From contig PXFS01000151.1 in assembly GCA_003564185.1 (NCBI GenBank), positions 1 through 50,125 on the forward strand: a stretch of DNA of 50,125 bases, read 5' to 3'. The DNA is from Flavobacteriaceae bacterium (GTDB lineage: Bacteria > Bacteroidota > Bacteroidia > Flavobacteriales > Flavobacteriaceae). The notes under the pieces are model-generated. The model had not been told where the DNA came from. It was given only the letters and a program-made list of their open reading frames with translations, and ran no database searches. This document shows, piece by piece, positions 27,012 through 36,766 of the stretch. The position numbers and the translations under genes were made by a program. The number at the start of each line of letters is the position of its first letter. Position 1 is the first letter of the stretch.

Positions 27012-29828
27012 ATGCAATATAATTTCAATGAAATTGAAGCCAAATGGCAAAAAAGATGGGCTGCTGAAAATACATTTCAAGCAAATTCAAATAGTGCTCA
27101 GAAAAAATTTTACGGATTGGACATGTTTCCTTACCCTTCTGGTGCTGGTTTACATGTAGGGCATCCATTAGGGTATATTGCAAGTGATATAGTATCAAGA
27201 TACAAACGTCATAAAGGTTTTAATGTTTTACACCCACAAGGGTATGATTCTTTTGGTTTACCAGCAGAACAATATGCTATTCAAACAGGCCAACACCCCG
27301 CTACAACAACCAAAACAAATATTGAAAGATACCGCCAACAATTAGATAGAATTGGATTTTCATTTGATTGGTCAAGAGAAGTAAGAACTAGTAATCCAGA
27401 TTACTATAATTGGACACAATGGATTTTTATTCAACTTTTTAATCATTATTATTGTTATACATCAAATAAAGCTCAACCAATAGCAAAGCTTATTGATCTT
27501 TTTGAAAATGAAGGGAATAAACATGTTAATGCGGCTTCAGACGAAGGAGTAGAATCCTTTAATTCAGCTGAATGGAAAAGTTTTTCATCAGAAAAAAAAG
27601 AAGAAATTTTATTGCATTATAGACTAACCTACCTAGCGGAAACGGAAGTTAATTGGTGTCCAGCTTTAGGAACGGTTTTAGCTAATGACGAAGTGGTAAA
27701 TGGACGATCAGAAAGAGGTAGTCATCCTGTATACAAGAAAAAAATGAAACAATGGAGTATGCGTATTTCTGCATATGCAGAACGCTTGCTTGAGGATTTG
27801 GATGGACTGGATTGGAGTGAAAGTATTAAAGAGGCGCAACGTAATTGGATAGGGAAAAGTGAAGGAGCTAGTGTAAAATTTAATGTAAAAGATCACGATG
27901 AGGTGATTGAAGTATTTACCACTCGCCCAGATACCATCTTTGGAGTGTCCTTTATGACCTTGGCTCCAGAACTTGACTTGGTTCAAAAAATAACTACTTC
28001 AGCTCAAAAAGAAGCTGTTGATGCTTATATAAAGGCTTCTTCATTAAAAAGTGAAAGAGACAGAATGGCTGATGTTAAAACCATTTCAGGGGTGTTTACA
28101 GGAGCTTATGCTATACATCCATTTACCCAGCAACTCATCCCTATATGGATAGGAGATTATGTGTTAGCGGGATATGGAACTGGTGCAGTTATGGCTGTAC
28201 CTTCTGGAGACCAACGTGACTTTGATTTTGCAACACATTTTAACCTGCCCATTCCTAATGTTTTTGAAGGTGTTGATGTTTCTAAAGAAGCCTATTCTGA
28301 TAAAGATAATGGAGTAATTACAAACTCCGATTTTTTAAATGGATTGAAAATTAAAGAAGAAATTGATAAAGCAATTTCTGCTATTGAAGCCAAACAAATA
28401 GGAAAGCGTCATACTAACTTTAGATTACGAGATGCTGTTTTCTCACGACAACGCTATTGGGGAGAGCCATTTCCTGTTTATTATGTAAATGGTTTACCAA
28501 GGCTTATAGAAGCACAATACCTCCCTTTAGTTTTACCTGAAATAGATGAATATTTACCTACTGAAGACGGAGCGCCTCCGCTAGGGAGAGCCAAAAAATG
28601 GGCTTGGAATACATCAACTAATCAGGTGGTAAGTAATGATCAAATTGATGAGGTAACCACTTTTCCAATAGAGCTTAACACTATGCCAGGCTGGGCAGGT
28701 AGTTCATGGTATATGTTCCGCTATATGGACCCTCATAATCAAGATCAAATGGCTAGTCAAGATGCCTTAAATTATTGGCAGAATGTTGACCTCTACATCG
28801 GTGGAAGTGAGCATGCAACTGGTCATCTACTCTACTCACGTTTTTGGACAAAATTTTTATATGATATTAATGAAATTCCAGTTGAAGAGCCCTTCAAAAA
28901 AATGATCAACCAAGGGATGATTTTAGGTGAAAGTGCTTTTGCGTACCGCATTAAAGAAACCAATAAATTTGTAACTCAATCTAAGGCAAAAGACTTTGAA
29001 ACTGATCCTATTCATGTAGATGTGTCAATGGTAAATGTAAGTCACCAATTAGATATACAATCCTTTAAAAAATGGCGATCAGAATTTGCAACAGCAGAAT
29101 TTATTACAGAAAAAGATGGAAGTTTTTTAGTAGCTAGGGAGGTTGAAAAAATGTCTAAATCTAAATACAATGTTATTAATCCAGATGATATCTGTGAAAC
29201 TTACGGTGCCGATACCTTACGTATGTATGAAATGTTTTTAGGGCCTATTGAGCAAGCTAAACCTTGGAATACGGCAGGGATTACAGGTGTGCATAATTTT
29301 TTACGTAAGCTGTGGAAACTCTACCATAATGGTGAGCAGTTTGAAGTGAATAATGCAGCAGCATCTAAGGAAGCTATGAAAACACTTCATAAAACCATTA
29401 GAAAAGTAACGGAAGATATTGAGAATTTTAGCTTTAACACTTCCGTGTCTACATTTATGATAGCTGTAAATGAATTGGCTAAGCAAAAATGTAACTCAAA
29501 AGAAGTTTTAGAACCTTTAGCTATACTAATTGCGCCTTTTGCTCCTCATATTGCAGAAGAGCTTTGGGAAAAGTTAGGACATAATGACAGTATTTCAACA
29601 GCTCCTTTTCCTGTTTACGAAGATAAATACATAGTTGAAGAAGTGAAAACATATCCTATTTCTTTCAATGGAAAAATGCGTTTTACCTTAGATTTATCTT
29701 TAGATTTAGCTAAAGAGGAAATAGAAAAATCAGTCATGAATGATGAACGTACTAAAAAACAATTAGCAGGAAGAACACCAAAAAAAGTGATTGTTGTTCC
29801 TGGTAAAATTGTAAATATTGTGGGTTAA
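27012..29828 (+). CDS. leuS: Leucine--tRNA ligase
   Basis: This is a class I synthetase of 938 residues, normal for Bacteroidota and longer than the roughly 860 of E. coli. The HIGH-like motif is HVGHPLGY in the N terminus, the editing domain is central (TTRPDTIFGVSFMTLAPE, with the conserved Thr-rich stretch), and KMSKSKYNVINP follows at about residue 710. The SGSSWYMFRYMDPHN-type segment (WAGSSWYMFRYMDPHN) and the anticodon-binding helix bundle complete it. It stands alone, with its own -7 box. Confidence 0.98.
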   Translation: MQYNFNEIEAKWQKRWAAENTFQANSNSAQKKFYGLDMFPYPSGAGLHVGHPLGYIASDIVSRYKRHKGFNVLHPQGYDSFGLPAEQYAIQTGQHPATTTKTNIERYRQQLDRIGFSFDWSREVRTSNPDYYNWTQWIFIQLFNHYYCYTSNKAQPIAKLIDLFENEGNKHVNAASDEGVESFNSAEWKSFSSEKKEEILLHYRLTYLAETEVNWCPALGTVLANDEVVNGRSERGSHPVYKKKMKQWSMRISAYAERLLEDLDGLDWSESIKEAQRNWIGKSEGASVKFNVKDHDEVIEVFTTRPDTIFGVSFMTLAPELDLVQKITTSAQKEAVDAYIKASSLKSERDRMADVKTISGVFTGAYAIHPFTQQLIPIWIGDYVLAGYGTGAVMAVPSGDQRDFDFATHFNLPIPNVFEGVDVSKEAYSDKDNGVITNSDFLNGLKIKEEIDKAISAIEAKQIGKRHTNFRLRDAVFSRQRYWGEPFPVYYVNGLPRLIEAQYLPLVLPEIDEYLPTEDGAPPLGRAKKWAWNTSTNQVVSNDQIDEVTTFPIELNTMPGWAGSSWYMFRYMDPHNQDQMASQDALNYWQNVDLYIGGSEHATGHLLYSRFWTKFLYDINEIPVEEPFKKMINQGMILGESAFAYRIKETNKFVTQSKAKDFETDPIHVDVSMVNVSHQLDIQSFKKWRSEFATAEFITEKDGSFLVAREVEKMSKSKYNVINPDDICETYGADTLRMYEMFLGPIEQAKPWNTAGITGVHNFLRKLWKLYHNGEQFEVNNAAASKEAMKTLHKTIRKVTEDIENFSFNTSVSTFMIAVNELAKQKCNSKEVLEPLAILIAPFAPHIAEELWEKLGHNDSISTAPFPVYEDKYIVEEVKTYPISFNGKMRFTLDLSLDLAKEEIEKSVMNDERTKKQLAGRTPKKVIVVPGKIVNIVG

Positions 29829-29904
29829 ATTAAAACTTTATTAAAAAGATTATTAAGGTTAGATTTGGCTGAGATTTTGATATAATTAATTAAAATATTT
29901 TGTT

Positions 29905-30597
29905 ATGATGACGTATTATGTGCTTATTGGAGCAATTATGCTAGTAAGTTGGTATGTAAGCAGTACCTTAAAGAAAAAATTTGAAAAGTATTCAAAACAA
30001 CAACTTCAAAATGGGATGAGCGGTGCAGAAATTGCTCAAAAAATGCTTGAGGATAATGGTATTTATGATGTTAAGGTCATTTCAACCCAAGGACAACTCA
30101 CAGATCATTATAATCCAAAAGACAAAACTGTGAATCTAAGTGAATCGGTGTATAACCAAAGAAATGCTGCCGCAGCAGCGGTTGCAGCCCATGAGGTAGG
30201 ACATGCCGTACAACATGCCAAAGCTTATTCTTGGTTGGAGATGAGGAGCCAATTAGTACCCTTAGTTCAAATAGCCTCTACGTATAGTCAGTGGGTGATT
30301 TTAGGAGGTTTAATTCTTTATGGAATGGTTAGTGCAGGTGTTGGACAAACGGTATTGTTAGCAGGAATAGTCATGTTTGGATTAGGAACGCTTTTTAGCT
30401 TTGTAACCCTTCCTGTTGAGTATGATGCAAGTAATAGAGCTTTAGCTTGGTTAAAAAATCATAATATGGTAAATCCACAAGAATATAAGGATGCTGAAGA
30501 TGCCTTAAAATGGGCTGCAAGGACCTATGTGGTTGCAGCTGTTGGTTCATTGGCAACATTGCTTTACTTTATTATGATTTATCTCGGTCGAGATTAG
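29905..30597 (+). CDS. Membrane zinc metallopeptidase (YugP family)
   Basis: This is a 230-residue membrane protein with an N-terminal helix (about 3-20), a gluzincin-like HExxH motif in AAHEVGHAVQH (H96, E97, H100), and two or three further helices (about 125-175 and 208-228). The downstream PVEYDASNRALAWL segment supplies the probable third ligand and is typical of the family. Its substrate is unknown. Two consecutive ATG codons offer starts at 29905 or 29908. Confidence 0.9.
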   Translation: MMTYYVLIGAIMLVSWYVSSTLKKKFEKYSKQQLQNGMSGAEIAQKMLEDNGIYDVKVISTQGQLTDHYNPKDKTVNLSESVYNQRNAAAAAVAAHEVGHAVQHAKAYSWLEMRSQLVPLVQIASTYSQWVILGGLILYGMVSAGVGQTVLLAGIVMFGLGTLFSFVTLPVEYDASNRALAWLKNHNMVNPQEYKDAEDALKWAARTYVVAAVGSLATLLYFIMIYLGRD

Positions 30598-30617
30598 GTA
30601 AGCATCAAAAATTTTCT

Positions 30618-30641
30618 AAAGCTGTCTTTTTAGACAGCTTT
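30618..30641 (+). terminator. Terminator of the metallopeptidase gene
   Basis: A 10-bp perfect stem AAAGCTGTCT/AGACAGCTTT with a TTTT loop and a T tract after it. Confidence 0.88.
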
Positions 30642-30763
30642 TTTTATTAAAATGATATGCTTTTGTTAGAAGAATAATCCACTTCAATTTAAAACAGATA
30701 GAAGTAAAATATTTAGTACTTTCGCAATTCAACTTAAATTAGTCATTGAAATTTTGATACATT

Positions 30764-32317
30764 ATGAGTGAAATTGCAAAAAAATATGAAATTGATAAAG
30801 CTTTAGAGGCTTTAGGAATACAGAAAGAAAATTTAGGATCATCTACTGGTGTTGAATTTTTTTCTAATGGGGAATTTATAGAATCTTACTCTCCTGTAGA
30901 TGGTGCTTATATAGGTAAAGTGAAAGCTACTACAGAGCAAGATTACGAAAAGGTAGCTGCTACCGCCTTTGAAGGTTTTAAAGCTTGGAGAAATTGGACG
31001 GCTCCTGCAAGAGGAGAAGTGGTTAGACAATTCAATGATGAGCTAAGACGGCTGAAAGCTCCTTTAGGTAAGTTGGTTTCCTATGAAATGGGAAAATCCT
31101 ATCAAGAAGGCTTAGGTGAAGTTCAAGAAATGATTGATATATGTGATTTTGCGGTTGGACTTTCTAGACAACTTTATGGATTAACAATGCATTCTGAACG
31201 ACCAGGGCATAGAATGTATGAGCAATGGCATCCTTTAGGTGTTGTAGGAGTAATTTCCGCTTTTAACTTTCCTGTGGCAGTTTGGTCATGGAATACTGCT
31301 TTAGCTTGGGTTTGTGGTGATGCATGTATTTGGAAAGGTTCAGAAAAAACACCTTTAACCTCAGTTGCTTGTCAGAAAATAGCTGCTAGAGTTTTTGAAA
31401 AGAATAATGTTCCAGCCGGAATATCTTCTCTAGTTACTGGAGATTATAAAGTTGGTGAATACATGACTAATGATGAGCGTTTACCATTAATTTCTGCTAC
31501 AGGTTCAACACGCATGGGTAAAATTGTTGCTCAAACTGTAGCTAAACGCTTAGGAAAAACCTTGTTAGAATTAGGAGGAAATAATGCCATTATAGTTACT
31601 CCCGATGCAGATATTAAAAATACCGTAATAGGTGCTGTTTTTGGAGCTGTAGGAACTTGTGGGCAGCGTTGTACTTCTACTAGAAGATTAATCATTCATG
31701 AATCGGTGTATGATCAAGTTAAGAATGCTATAGTAGATGCTTATCAACAAATTAGAATAGGAAATCCTTTAGATGAAAATAACCATGTAGGCCCTTTAAT
31801 AGATAAAGATGCTGTAACAGCATATTTGCAAGCGTTACAAAAAGTGAAAGAAGAAGGAGGGAATATTTTAGTTGAAGGAGGAGTTTTAAAAGGTGAAGGA
31901 TATGAAAGCGGTTGTTATGTCAAACCAGCAATAGCAGAAGCTCAAAATCACTTTGAGATTGTTCAACATGAAACCTTTGCTCCTATTTTATATATAATGA
32001 AATATGAAGTAGATATTAAAAATGCAATGGAGCTTCAAAATGGAGTTAGACAAGGTCTCTCTTCAGCAATAATGACCAACAATTTGAGAGAAGCTGAATA
32101 CTTTTTGTCAGCAGAAGGGTCTGATTGTGGAATTGCTAATGTGAATATAGGAACATCGGGAGCTGAAATTGGAGGTGCTTTTGGAGGTGAAAAAGATACT
32201 GGTGGAGGAAGAGAATCTGGTTCAGATGCTTGGAAAATTTACATGAGAAGACAAACCAATACCATAAATTATACTACAGAGTTGCCCTTAGCACAAGGTA
32301 TAAAGTTTGATTTGTGA
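30764..32317 (+). CDS. amaB: Aldehyde dehydrogenase, ALDH7/antiquitin type (probably 2-aminoadipate semialdehyde / piperideine-6-carboxylate dehydrogenase)
   Basis: The 517 residues follow the ALDH7 pattern closely, e.g. MIDICDFAVGLSRQLYGL, MYEQWHPLGVVGVISAFNFP and GSEKTPLTSVACQKI. The catalytic glutamate lies in LLELGGNNA and the catalytic cysteine in GTCGQRCTSTRRL. The family oxidises 2-aminoadipate 6-semialdehyde in lysine breakdown. No other lysine-pathway gene is adjacent, so the physiological substrate is by homology only. A -7-like TACTTTCG (30717-30724, one mismatch) lies 39 bases before the ATG. Confidence 0.92.
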   Translation: MSEIAKKYEIDKALEALGIQKENLGSSTGVEFFSNGEFIESYSPVDGAYIGKVKATTEQDYEKVAATAFEGFKAWRNWTAPARGEVVRQFNDELRRLKAPLGKLVSYEMGKSYQEGLGEVQEMIDICDFAVGLSRQLYGLTMHSERPGHRMYEQWHPLGVVGVISAFNFPVAVWSWNTALAWVCGDACIWKGSEKTPLTSVACQKIAARVFEKNNVPAGISSLVTGDYKVGEYMTNDERLPLISATGSTRMGKIVAQTVAKRLGKTLLELGGNNAIIVTPDADIKNTVIGAVFGAVGTCGQRCTSTRRLIIHESVYDQVKNAIVDAYQQIRIGNPLDENNHVGPLIDKDAVTAYLQALQKVKEEGGNILVEGGVLKGEGYESGCYVKPAIAEAQNHFEIVQHETFAPILYIMKYEVDIKNAMELQNGVRQGLSSAIMTNNLREAEYFLSAEGSDCGIANVNIGTSGAEIGGAFGGEKDTGGGRESGSDAWKIYMRRQTNTINYTTELPLAQGIKFDL

Positions 32318-32327
32318 AAAGTATAAC

Positions 32328-32364
32328 AAAAAAACAGGCTCATCATAAAATGACCTGTTTTTTT
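32328..32364 (+). terminator. Terminator of the aldehyde dehydrogenase gene
   Basis: Arms 32328-32343 and 32350-32364 pair over 15 bp with one bulged C. The 3' arm ends in seven T. Confidence 0.85.
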
Positions 32365-32466
32365 GTTTTTGCAAAATAAATGATAACTTGCAAGTCATAT
32401 TTTAATAAATACTAATAGGCAGGGTTGAAAGTTCAATTAAATTTTGATTAGTTTAAATAAAACAAC

Positions 32467-32474
32467 TTACTTTG
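32467..32474 (+). promoter_or_regulatory. Possible -7 box of fabH-accB-accC
   Basis: TTACTTTG differs from TAnnTTTG at one position and lies 55 bases before the fabH ATG. The 212-base gap before fabH otherwise holds only the upstream terminator. Confidence 0.35.
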
Positions 32475-32529
32475 CACAGATATAATTTAAGCGCTTAAAT
32501 AGAGAGCGTTTTGGTTTAATAAAAACTCT

Positions 32530-33525
32530 ATGAGTAAAATAAATGCAGCAATTACCGCAGTAGGTGCTTATGTTCCTGAAGATGTTCTTACCAACAAGAT
32601 GTTGGAAGATATGGTTGAAACTAACGATGAATGGATAACTTCAAGAACAGGTATTAAGGAACGCAGGATATTAAAAGACCCTAACAAAGGAACCTCATAT
32701 TTAGGAATTAAAGCTGCTGAAAATTTAATAGAAAAGTCAGGTGTTGACCCTCAAGAAATTGATTTAGTGCTTTTTGGAACTGTTACACCAGACATGCCTG
32801 TGGCGGCTACAGCTGCATATGTGGCTACTCAGATAGGTGCAGTTAATGCTTATTCATACGATTTACAGGCTGCATGTTCTAGCTTTCTATTTGGCATGTC
32901 AACGGCATCAGCTTATATTGAGTCAGGTAGGTATAGGAAAGTCTTATTGATTGGAGCGGATAAAATGTCTTCAATTATCGATTATAAAGACAGGGCTACC
33001 TGCATTATCTTTGGAGATGGTGCAGGTGCTGTTCTTTTTGAACCAAATCATGAAGGTTTGGGGCATCAAGATGAACTTTTAAGAACCGATGGAATTGGAA
33101 GAGAATTCTTAAAGATTGAAGCTGGCGGTTCTTTATTGCCTCCTAGTGAAGAGACGGTGAGAAATAATCAACATTATGTTTTCCAAGATGGAAAAACTGT
33201 GTTTAAATTTGCTGTTTCTAATATGGCAGATGTCAGCGAAAAAATCATGCTTAGAAATCAGCTTTCTGGAGATGATGTAAATTGGTTGGTAGCACACCAA
33301 GCTAATAAACGTATTATTGATGCTACTTCTAAGCGGATGAAATTAGACGATACAAAAGTACTAATGAATATTCAACGTTACGGAAATACTACTTCCGCAA
33401 CATTGCCATTATTGCTTAGTGATTACGAAAAACAATTAAAAAAAGGAGATAATTTAGTATTTGCAGCTTTTGGAGGAGGATTCACATGGGGATCAATTTA
33501 CTTCAAATGGGCATATAACTCCTAA
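32530..33525 (+). CDS. fabH: 3-oxoacyl-ACP synthase III
   Basis: This condensing enzyme starts fatty-acid synthesis from an acyl-CoA and malonyl-ACP. Its 331 residues carry the Cys-His-Asn triad: C116 in LQAACSSFLFG, His in VAHQANKRII and Asn in RYGNTTSATLPL. It lies 16 bases upstream of accB, so initiation and malonyl-CoA supply are coexpressed. Confidence 0.97.
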   Translation: MSKINAAITAVGAYVPEDVLTNKMLEDMVETNDEWITSRTGIKERRILKDPNKGTSYLGIKAAENLIEKSGVDPQEIDLVLFGTVTPDMPVAATAAYVATQIGAVNAYSYDLQAACSSFLFGMSTASAYIESGRYRKVLLIGADKMSSIIDYKDRATCIIFGDGAGAVLFEPNHEGLGHQDELLRTDGIGREFLKIEAGGSLLPPSEETVRNNQHYVFQDGKTVFKFAVSNMADVSEKIMLRNQLSGDDVNWLVAHQANKRIIDATSKRMKLDDTKVLMNIQRYGNTTSATLPLLLSDYEKQLKKGDNLVFAAFGGGFTWGSIYFKWAYNS

Positions 33526-33541
33526 ATAAATACCCTAAACT

Positions 33542-34039
33542 ATGGATTTAAAAAATATTAAGGATTTAATTAAGTACGTTGCTAAATCAGGTACTAGTGA
33601 AGTAAGCCTAGAAATGGATGATGTAAAAATTACCATTAAAAACGACAGAGCAGAAAAAGAAAACCAAACGGTTATTCAGCAAGTGCCTATGCAGCAACCT
33701 ATGGCACAACAACCAATGGCTCCTCAACAACCGGTAGCTCCTCAACAAGACAGTTCGCAAGTTCAGGCAGAAGCATCTGGAGGGGCTGATGAAGATAACT
33801 ATATTACAGTAAAATCACCTATAATAGGTACGTTTTATCGTAAGCCTTCACCTGATAAACCTGCTTTTGTGGAAGTAGGTACGCAAATTTCAGAAGGAGA
33901 TGTTTTATGTACAATTGAAGCCATGAAACTATTTAATGAAATTGAAAGTGAAGTTGCTGGAAAGATTGTAAAAGTGTTGGTTGATGATGCCTCTCCAGTA
34001 GAGTTTGATCAACCTTTATTTTTGGTAGATCCTTCTTAA
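33542..34039 (+). CDS. accB: Biotin carboxyl carrier protein of acetyl-CoA carboxylase
   Basis: This 165-residue carrier has biotin attachment at K129 in IEAMKLFNE, inside the C-terminal beta-barrel domain (about 85-165). The middle (about 43-75) is a flexible Gln-Pro-Met-Ala-rich linker with imperfect repeats around PMAQQPMAPQQ. The N terminus (MDLKNIKDLIKYVAKSG) is typical. Next comes accC after 45 bases. Confidence 0.97.
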   Translation: MDLKNIKDLIKYVAKSGTSEVSLEMDDVKITIKNDRAEKENQTVIQQVPMQQPMAQQPMAPQQPVAPQQDSSQVQAEASGGADEDNYITVKSPIIGTFYRKPSPDKPAFVEVGTQISEGDVLCTIEAMKLFNEIESEVAGKIVKVLVDDASPVEFDQPLFLVDPS

Positions 34040-34084
34040 TTATTCGCTCCCTTTTGGAGATTTGTTGAATTAAACACAAAAATT

Positions 34085-35443
34085 ATGTTTAAGAAAATAC
34101 TCATTGCTAACCGAGGAGAGATTGCTCTGCGAGTAATTAGAACCTGTAAGGAGATGGGCATCAAAACCGTAGCGGTTTATTCGAAAGCTGATGCTGAAAG
34201 TTTACACGTAAGATTTGCTGATGAAGCGGTTTGCATTGGGCCAGCTCCAAGTAATGAATCTTACTTAAAAATACCTAATATTATAGCAGCAGCTGAAATC
34301 ACAAACGCAGATGCTATACATCCAGGATATGGATTTTTATCTGAAAATGCTAATTTTTCAAAAATTTGTGCTGAACATGATATTAAGTTCATTGGCGCTT
34401 CTAGTGAAATGATTGACAGAATGGGGGACAAAGCTACAGCAAAAGCCACCATGAAAGAAGCCGGGGTACCCTGTGTTCCTGGATCTGAAGGAGTTCTTAA
34501 GGATTTTGACGAATGCCTAAAAACCGCAAAGAAAATTGGCTTCCCGGTCATGCTTAAAGCAACAGCTGGTGGTGGTGGAAAGGGCATGCGTGCAGTTTGG
34601 AGTGAAGAAAAATTAGAAGCAGCTTGGGAGTCTGCAAGACAAGAAGCAAAAGCTGGATTTGGTAATGATGGTATGTACATGGAAAAACTCATAGAAGAGC
34701 CAAGACATATTGAAATACAGATTGTAGGTGACCAAACAGGAAAAGCCTGTCATCTATCAGAAAGAGATTGTTCTGTACAACGAAGACATCAAAAGTTGAC
34801 TGAAGAAACTCCATCTCCTTTTATGACAGAGAAGTTAAGAGAAAAAATGGGGGAGGCAGCTGTTAAAGCTGCTGAATATATTGGTTATGAAGGCGCTGGC
34901 ACCGTAGAGTTTTTAGTTGATAAACATAAAAACTTTTATTTCATGGAAATGAATACTCGAATTCAAGTTGAGCACCCTATTACTGAGATGGTTGTTGATC
35001 ATGATTTGATTAGAGAACAAATTCTTGTTGCTGCTGGAGTACCCATCTCAGGAAAAAATTATCTTCCAAAATTACATAGCATAGAATGTAGAATAAATGC
35101 AGAAGATCCTTACAATAACTTTAGGCCTTCACCCGGTAAAATCTCAAACTTACATACCCCTGGTGGACACGGAGTAAGATTAGATACCCACGTATATAGT
35201 GGTTATGTGATTCCGCCCAACTATGATTCTATGATTGCTAAATTGATAACTACTGCCCAAACTAGAGAAGAAGCTATTAACAAAATGAAGCGTGCATTAG
35301 ATGAGTTTGTTGTTGAAGGAATTAAAACAACTATTCCATTTCATCGTCAACTAATGGATCATCCTGATTACTTAGCTGGAAATTATACAACTAAGTTTAT
35401 GGAAGATTTTGTAATGGACGAAAAGTATAAGGATGAAGAATAA
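34085..35443 (+). CDS. accC: Acetyl-CoA carboxylase, biotin carboxylase subunit
   Basis: This is a 452-residue ATP-grasp enzyme that carboxylates the biotin on AccB. The start is [19 protein letters not shown], followed by the glycine-rich ATP lid [12 protein letters not shown] and the catalytic segment [15 protein letters not shown]. The length and motifs are normal. It is the last gene of fabH-accB-accC, closed by a hairpin shared with the convergent protease gene. Confidence 0.98.
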   Translation: MFKKILIANRGEIALRVIRTCKEMGIKTVAVYSKADAESLHVRFADEAVCIGPAPSNESYLKIPNIIAAAEITNADAIHPGYGFLSENANFSKICAEHDIKFIGASSEMIDRMGDKATAKATMKEAGVPCVPGSEGVLKDFDECLKTAKKIGFPVMLKATAGGGGKGMRAVWSEEKLEAAWESARQEAKAGFGNDGMYMEKLIEEPRHIEIQIVGDQTGKACHLSERDCSVQRRHQKLTEETPSPFMTEKLREKMGEAAVKAAEYIGYEGAGTVEFLVDKHKNFYFMEMNTRIQVEHPITEMVVDHDLIREQILVAAGVPISGKNYLPKLHSIECRINAEDPYNNFRPSPGKISNLHTPGGHGVRLDTHVYSGYVIPPNYDSMIAKLITTAQTREEAINKMKRALDEFVVEGIKTTIPFHRQLMDHPDYLAGNYTTKFMEDFVMDEKYKDEE

Positions 35444-35475
35444 ATAAACTGAAAAATCAATTGTTCTTATTGAAA

Positions 35476-35931
35476 TTAAAAAATGCTCTTTTTACTTCTT
35501 AAAAAGAGCATTTTTTTGTGATAATCAATAATAGCTTTACTTTTAATTAGAACATCAGCTCCAATAATTCCATGTACAATAGAAGAATCGTGTTCAGCAA
35601 GAGCCTGATTAATATGATTCAAATCAAATAATACAAAATTTTTGTCTTCCTCTGTCCATTTACCAATTTGAAGAGTGTTATTTGACGAAGATTTGGTAAG
35701 CATATTGCTAGCTCCAGCACCAGCAGCTCTAATTTTACTTTCTTCAACTTCAAGATGAAAAAGCTGAGCATATTTAAAATCTACACAAGAACTCGAAGCG
35801 CCCGTATCAAGAATAAATTCACCTTCAACACCATTAATTTTTGCAAACATTTGAAGATGTTTAGTAGGAGTTATGATAAATGAAGCTTCATTAAAATTTT
35901 TGGCTAAATATTTTGAGTTATAAGGAGACAT
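35476..35931 (-). CDS. Retropepsin-like aspartic protease
   Basis: The ATG at 35931 (MSPYNSKYLA) is chosen because the longer frame would run through the promoter and into tatD. The product has 151 residues. The single active-site motif is ILDTGASSSCV with D42, followed by the family's flap-like and IIGADVL segment (near residue 120, the hydrophobic-hydrophobic-Gly of pepsins). Such single-domain proteins must dimerise to form the active site. No signal peptide is seen. Its role is unknown. A full -7 match (TATATTTG) is at 35953-35946. Confidence 0.8.
   Translation of the reverse strand: MSPYNSKYLAKNFNEASFIITPTKHLQMFAKINGVEGEFILDTGASSSCVDFKYAQLFHLEVEESKIRAAGAGASNMLTKSSSNNTLQIGKWTEEDKNFVLFDLNHINQALAEHDSSIVHGIIGADVLIKSKAIIDYHKKMLFLRSKKSIF
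35478..35516. terminator. Bidirectional terminator between accC and the aspartyl protease gene
   Basis: A 17-bp perfect stem with arms 35478-35494 and 35500-35516, core ATGCTCTTTTTA, a 5-base loop, and A/T runs on both sides. It overlaps the last codons and the stop codon of the minus-strand gene. Confidence 0.9.
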
Positions 35932-35945
35932 TTTTCTTTTTTTCA

Positions 35946-35953
35946 CAAATATA
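35946..35953 (-). promoter_or_regulatory. -7 box of the aspartyl protease gene
   Basis: On the minus strand TATATTTG fully matches TAnnTTTG and ends 14 bases before the ATG at 35931, predicting a leader under 10 bases. Confidence 0.55.
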
Positions 35954-35968
35954 GCTGAAGAATTTAAA

Positions 35969-35976
35969 TAAATTTG
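35969..35976 (+). promoter_or_regulatory. -7 box of tatD-ansA
   Basis: TAAATTTG fully matches TAnnTTTG and ends 4 bases before the tatD ATG at 35981. Transcription would start at or very near the start codon, so the message may be leaderless. Confidence 0.55.
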
Positions 35977-35980
35977 CCCT

Positions 35981-36766
35981 ATGATTTTAATTGATACACA
36001 CACTCATTTATACAGTGAAAAGTTTTCGGAAGATATAGATCAAATAATTGCCAGAGCTCAAGAAAACCAAATAACTTACTTTTTCTTACCTGCAATAGAT
36101 TCGTCCTACATGAAATCTATGTATGAGTTAGAGAAAAAATACCCCAATCATATGGGTTTAATGATGGGCTTGCACCCAACCTCAGTCAAGCCTGATAATT
36201 ATGAAAAAGAATTAAAACTGGTAGAAGATCAATTTAAACAACGTGATTTTTATGCGGTTGGCGAGATTGGTATTGATTTGTATTGGGATAAATCTACTCT
36301 CGATATTCAGAAAGACGCTTTTCAACGTCAAATCCGGCTTGCTAAAGCTAAAAAGTTACCGATTGTTATTCACTGTAGGGAGGCCTTTGATGAGATTTTT
36401 GAAGTTTTAGAAGAAGAAAAATCACCTGAATTATTTGGTGTGTTCCATTGTTTTACTGGTACATTTAAACAAGCACAAAAAGCCATTTCATTTCAAATGA
36501 AGTTAGGTATTGGAGGAGTGGTTACTTTTAAGAATGGAAAAATTGATCAGTTTTTACATCAAATTGATTTAAAACATATAGTATTAGAAACTGATTCGCC
36601 TTATTTAGCACCCAAGCCTTTCAGAGGGAAACGAAATGAAAGCAGTTACTTGAGAGTAATTGCAGAAAAAGTTGCTTCTTTGTATGATGTTTCAATTGAA
36701 GAAGTAGCTAAAATAACTACTCAAAATGCAATTGAAGTGTTTCAACCATTAAATTTAGAAAGATAA
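35981..36766 (+). CDS. tatD: TatD-family metal-dependent hydrolase/DNase
   Basis: This is a 261-residue TIM-barrel amidohydrolase fold. Metal ligands are visible as DTHTH (H7, H9), GEIGIDLYW (Glu), VIHCREA (His), FHCFTG (His) and ETDSPYLAP (Asp). All are conserved. The family has 3'-5' exonuclease and DNA-repair activity in some members. It is directly followed by ansA: the ATG comes right after the TAA, so the two are translationally coupled. Confidence 0.95.
   Translation: MILIDTHTHLYSEKFSEDIDQIIARAQENQITYFFLPAIDSSYMKSMYELEKKYPNHMGLMMGLHPTSVKPDNYEKELKLVEDQFKQRDFYAVGEIGIDLYWDKSTLDIQKDAFQRQIRLAKAKKLPIVIHCREAFDEIFEVLEEEKSPELFGVFHCFTGTFKQAQKAISFQMKLGIGGVVTFKNGKIDQFLHQIDLKHIVLETDSPYLAPKPFRGKRNESSYLRVIAEKVASLYDVSIEEVAKITTQNAIEVFQPLNLER

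Noticed and set aside
33680-33760. Repeat array in accB
   Set aside because: It encodes the normal flexible Gln/Pro-rich linker of the carrier protein.
34261-34692. 143-codon antisense frame inside accC
   Set aside because: It is a shadow of a highly conserved gene, with no start context or similarity to a known protein.
35931-36003. Upstream start of the aspartyl protease
   Set aside because: It would overlap the divergent tatD start and run through the promoter at 35946-35953.
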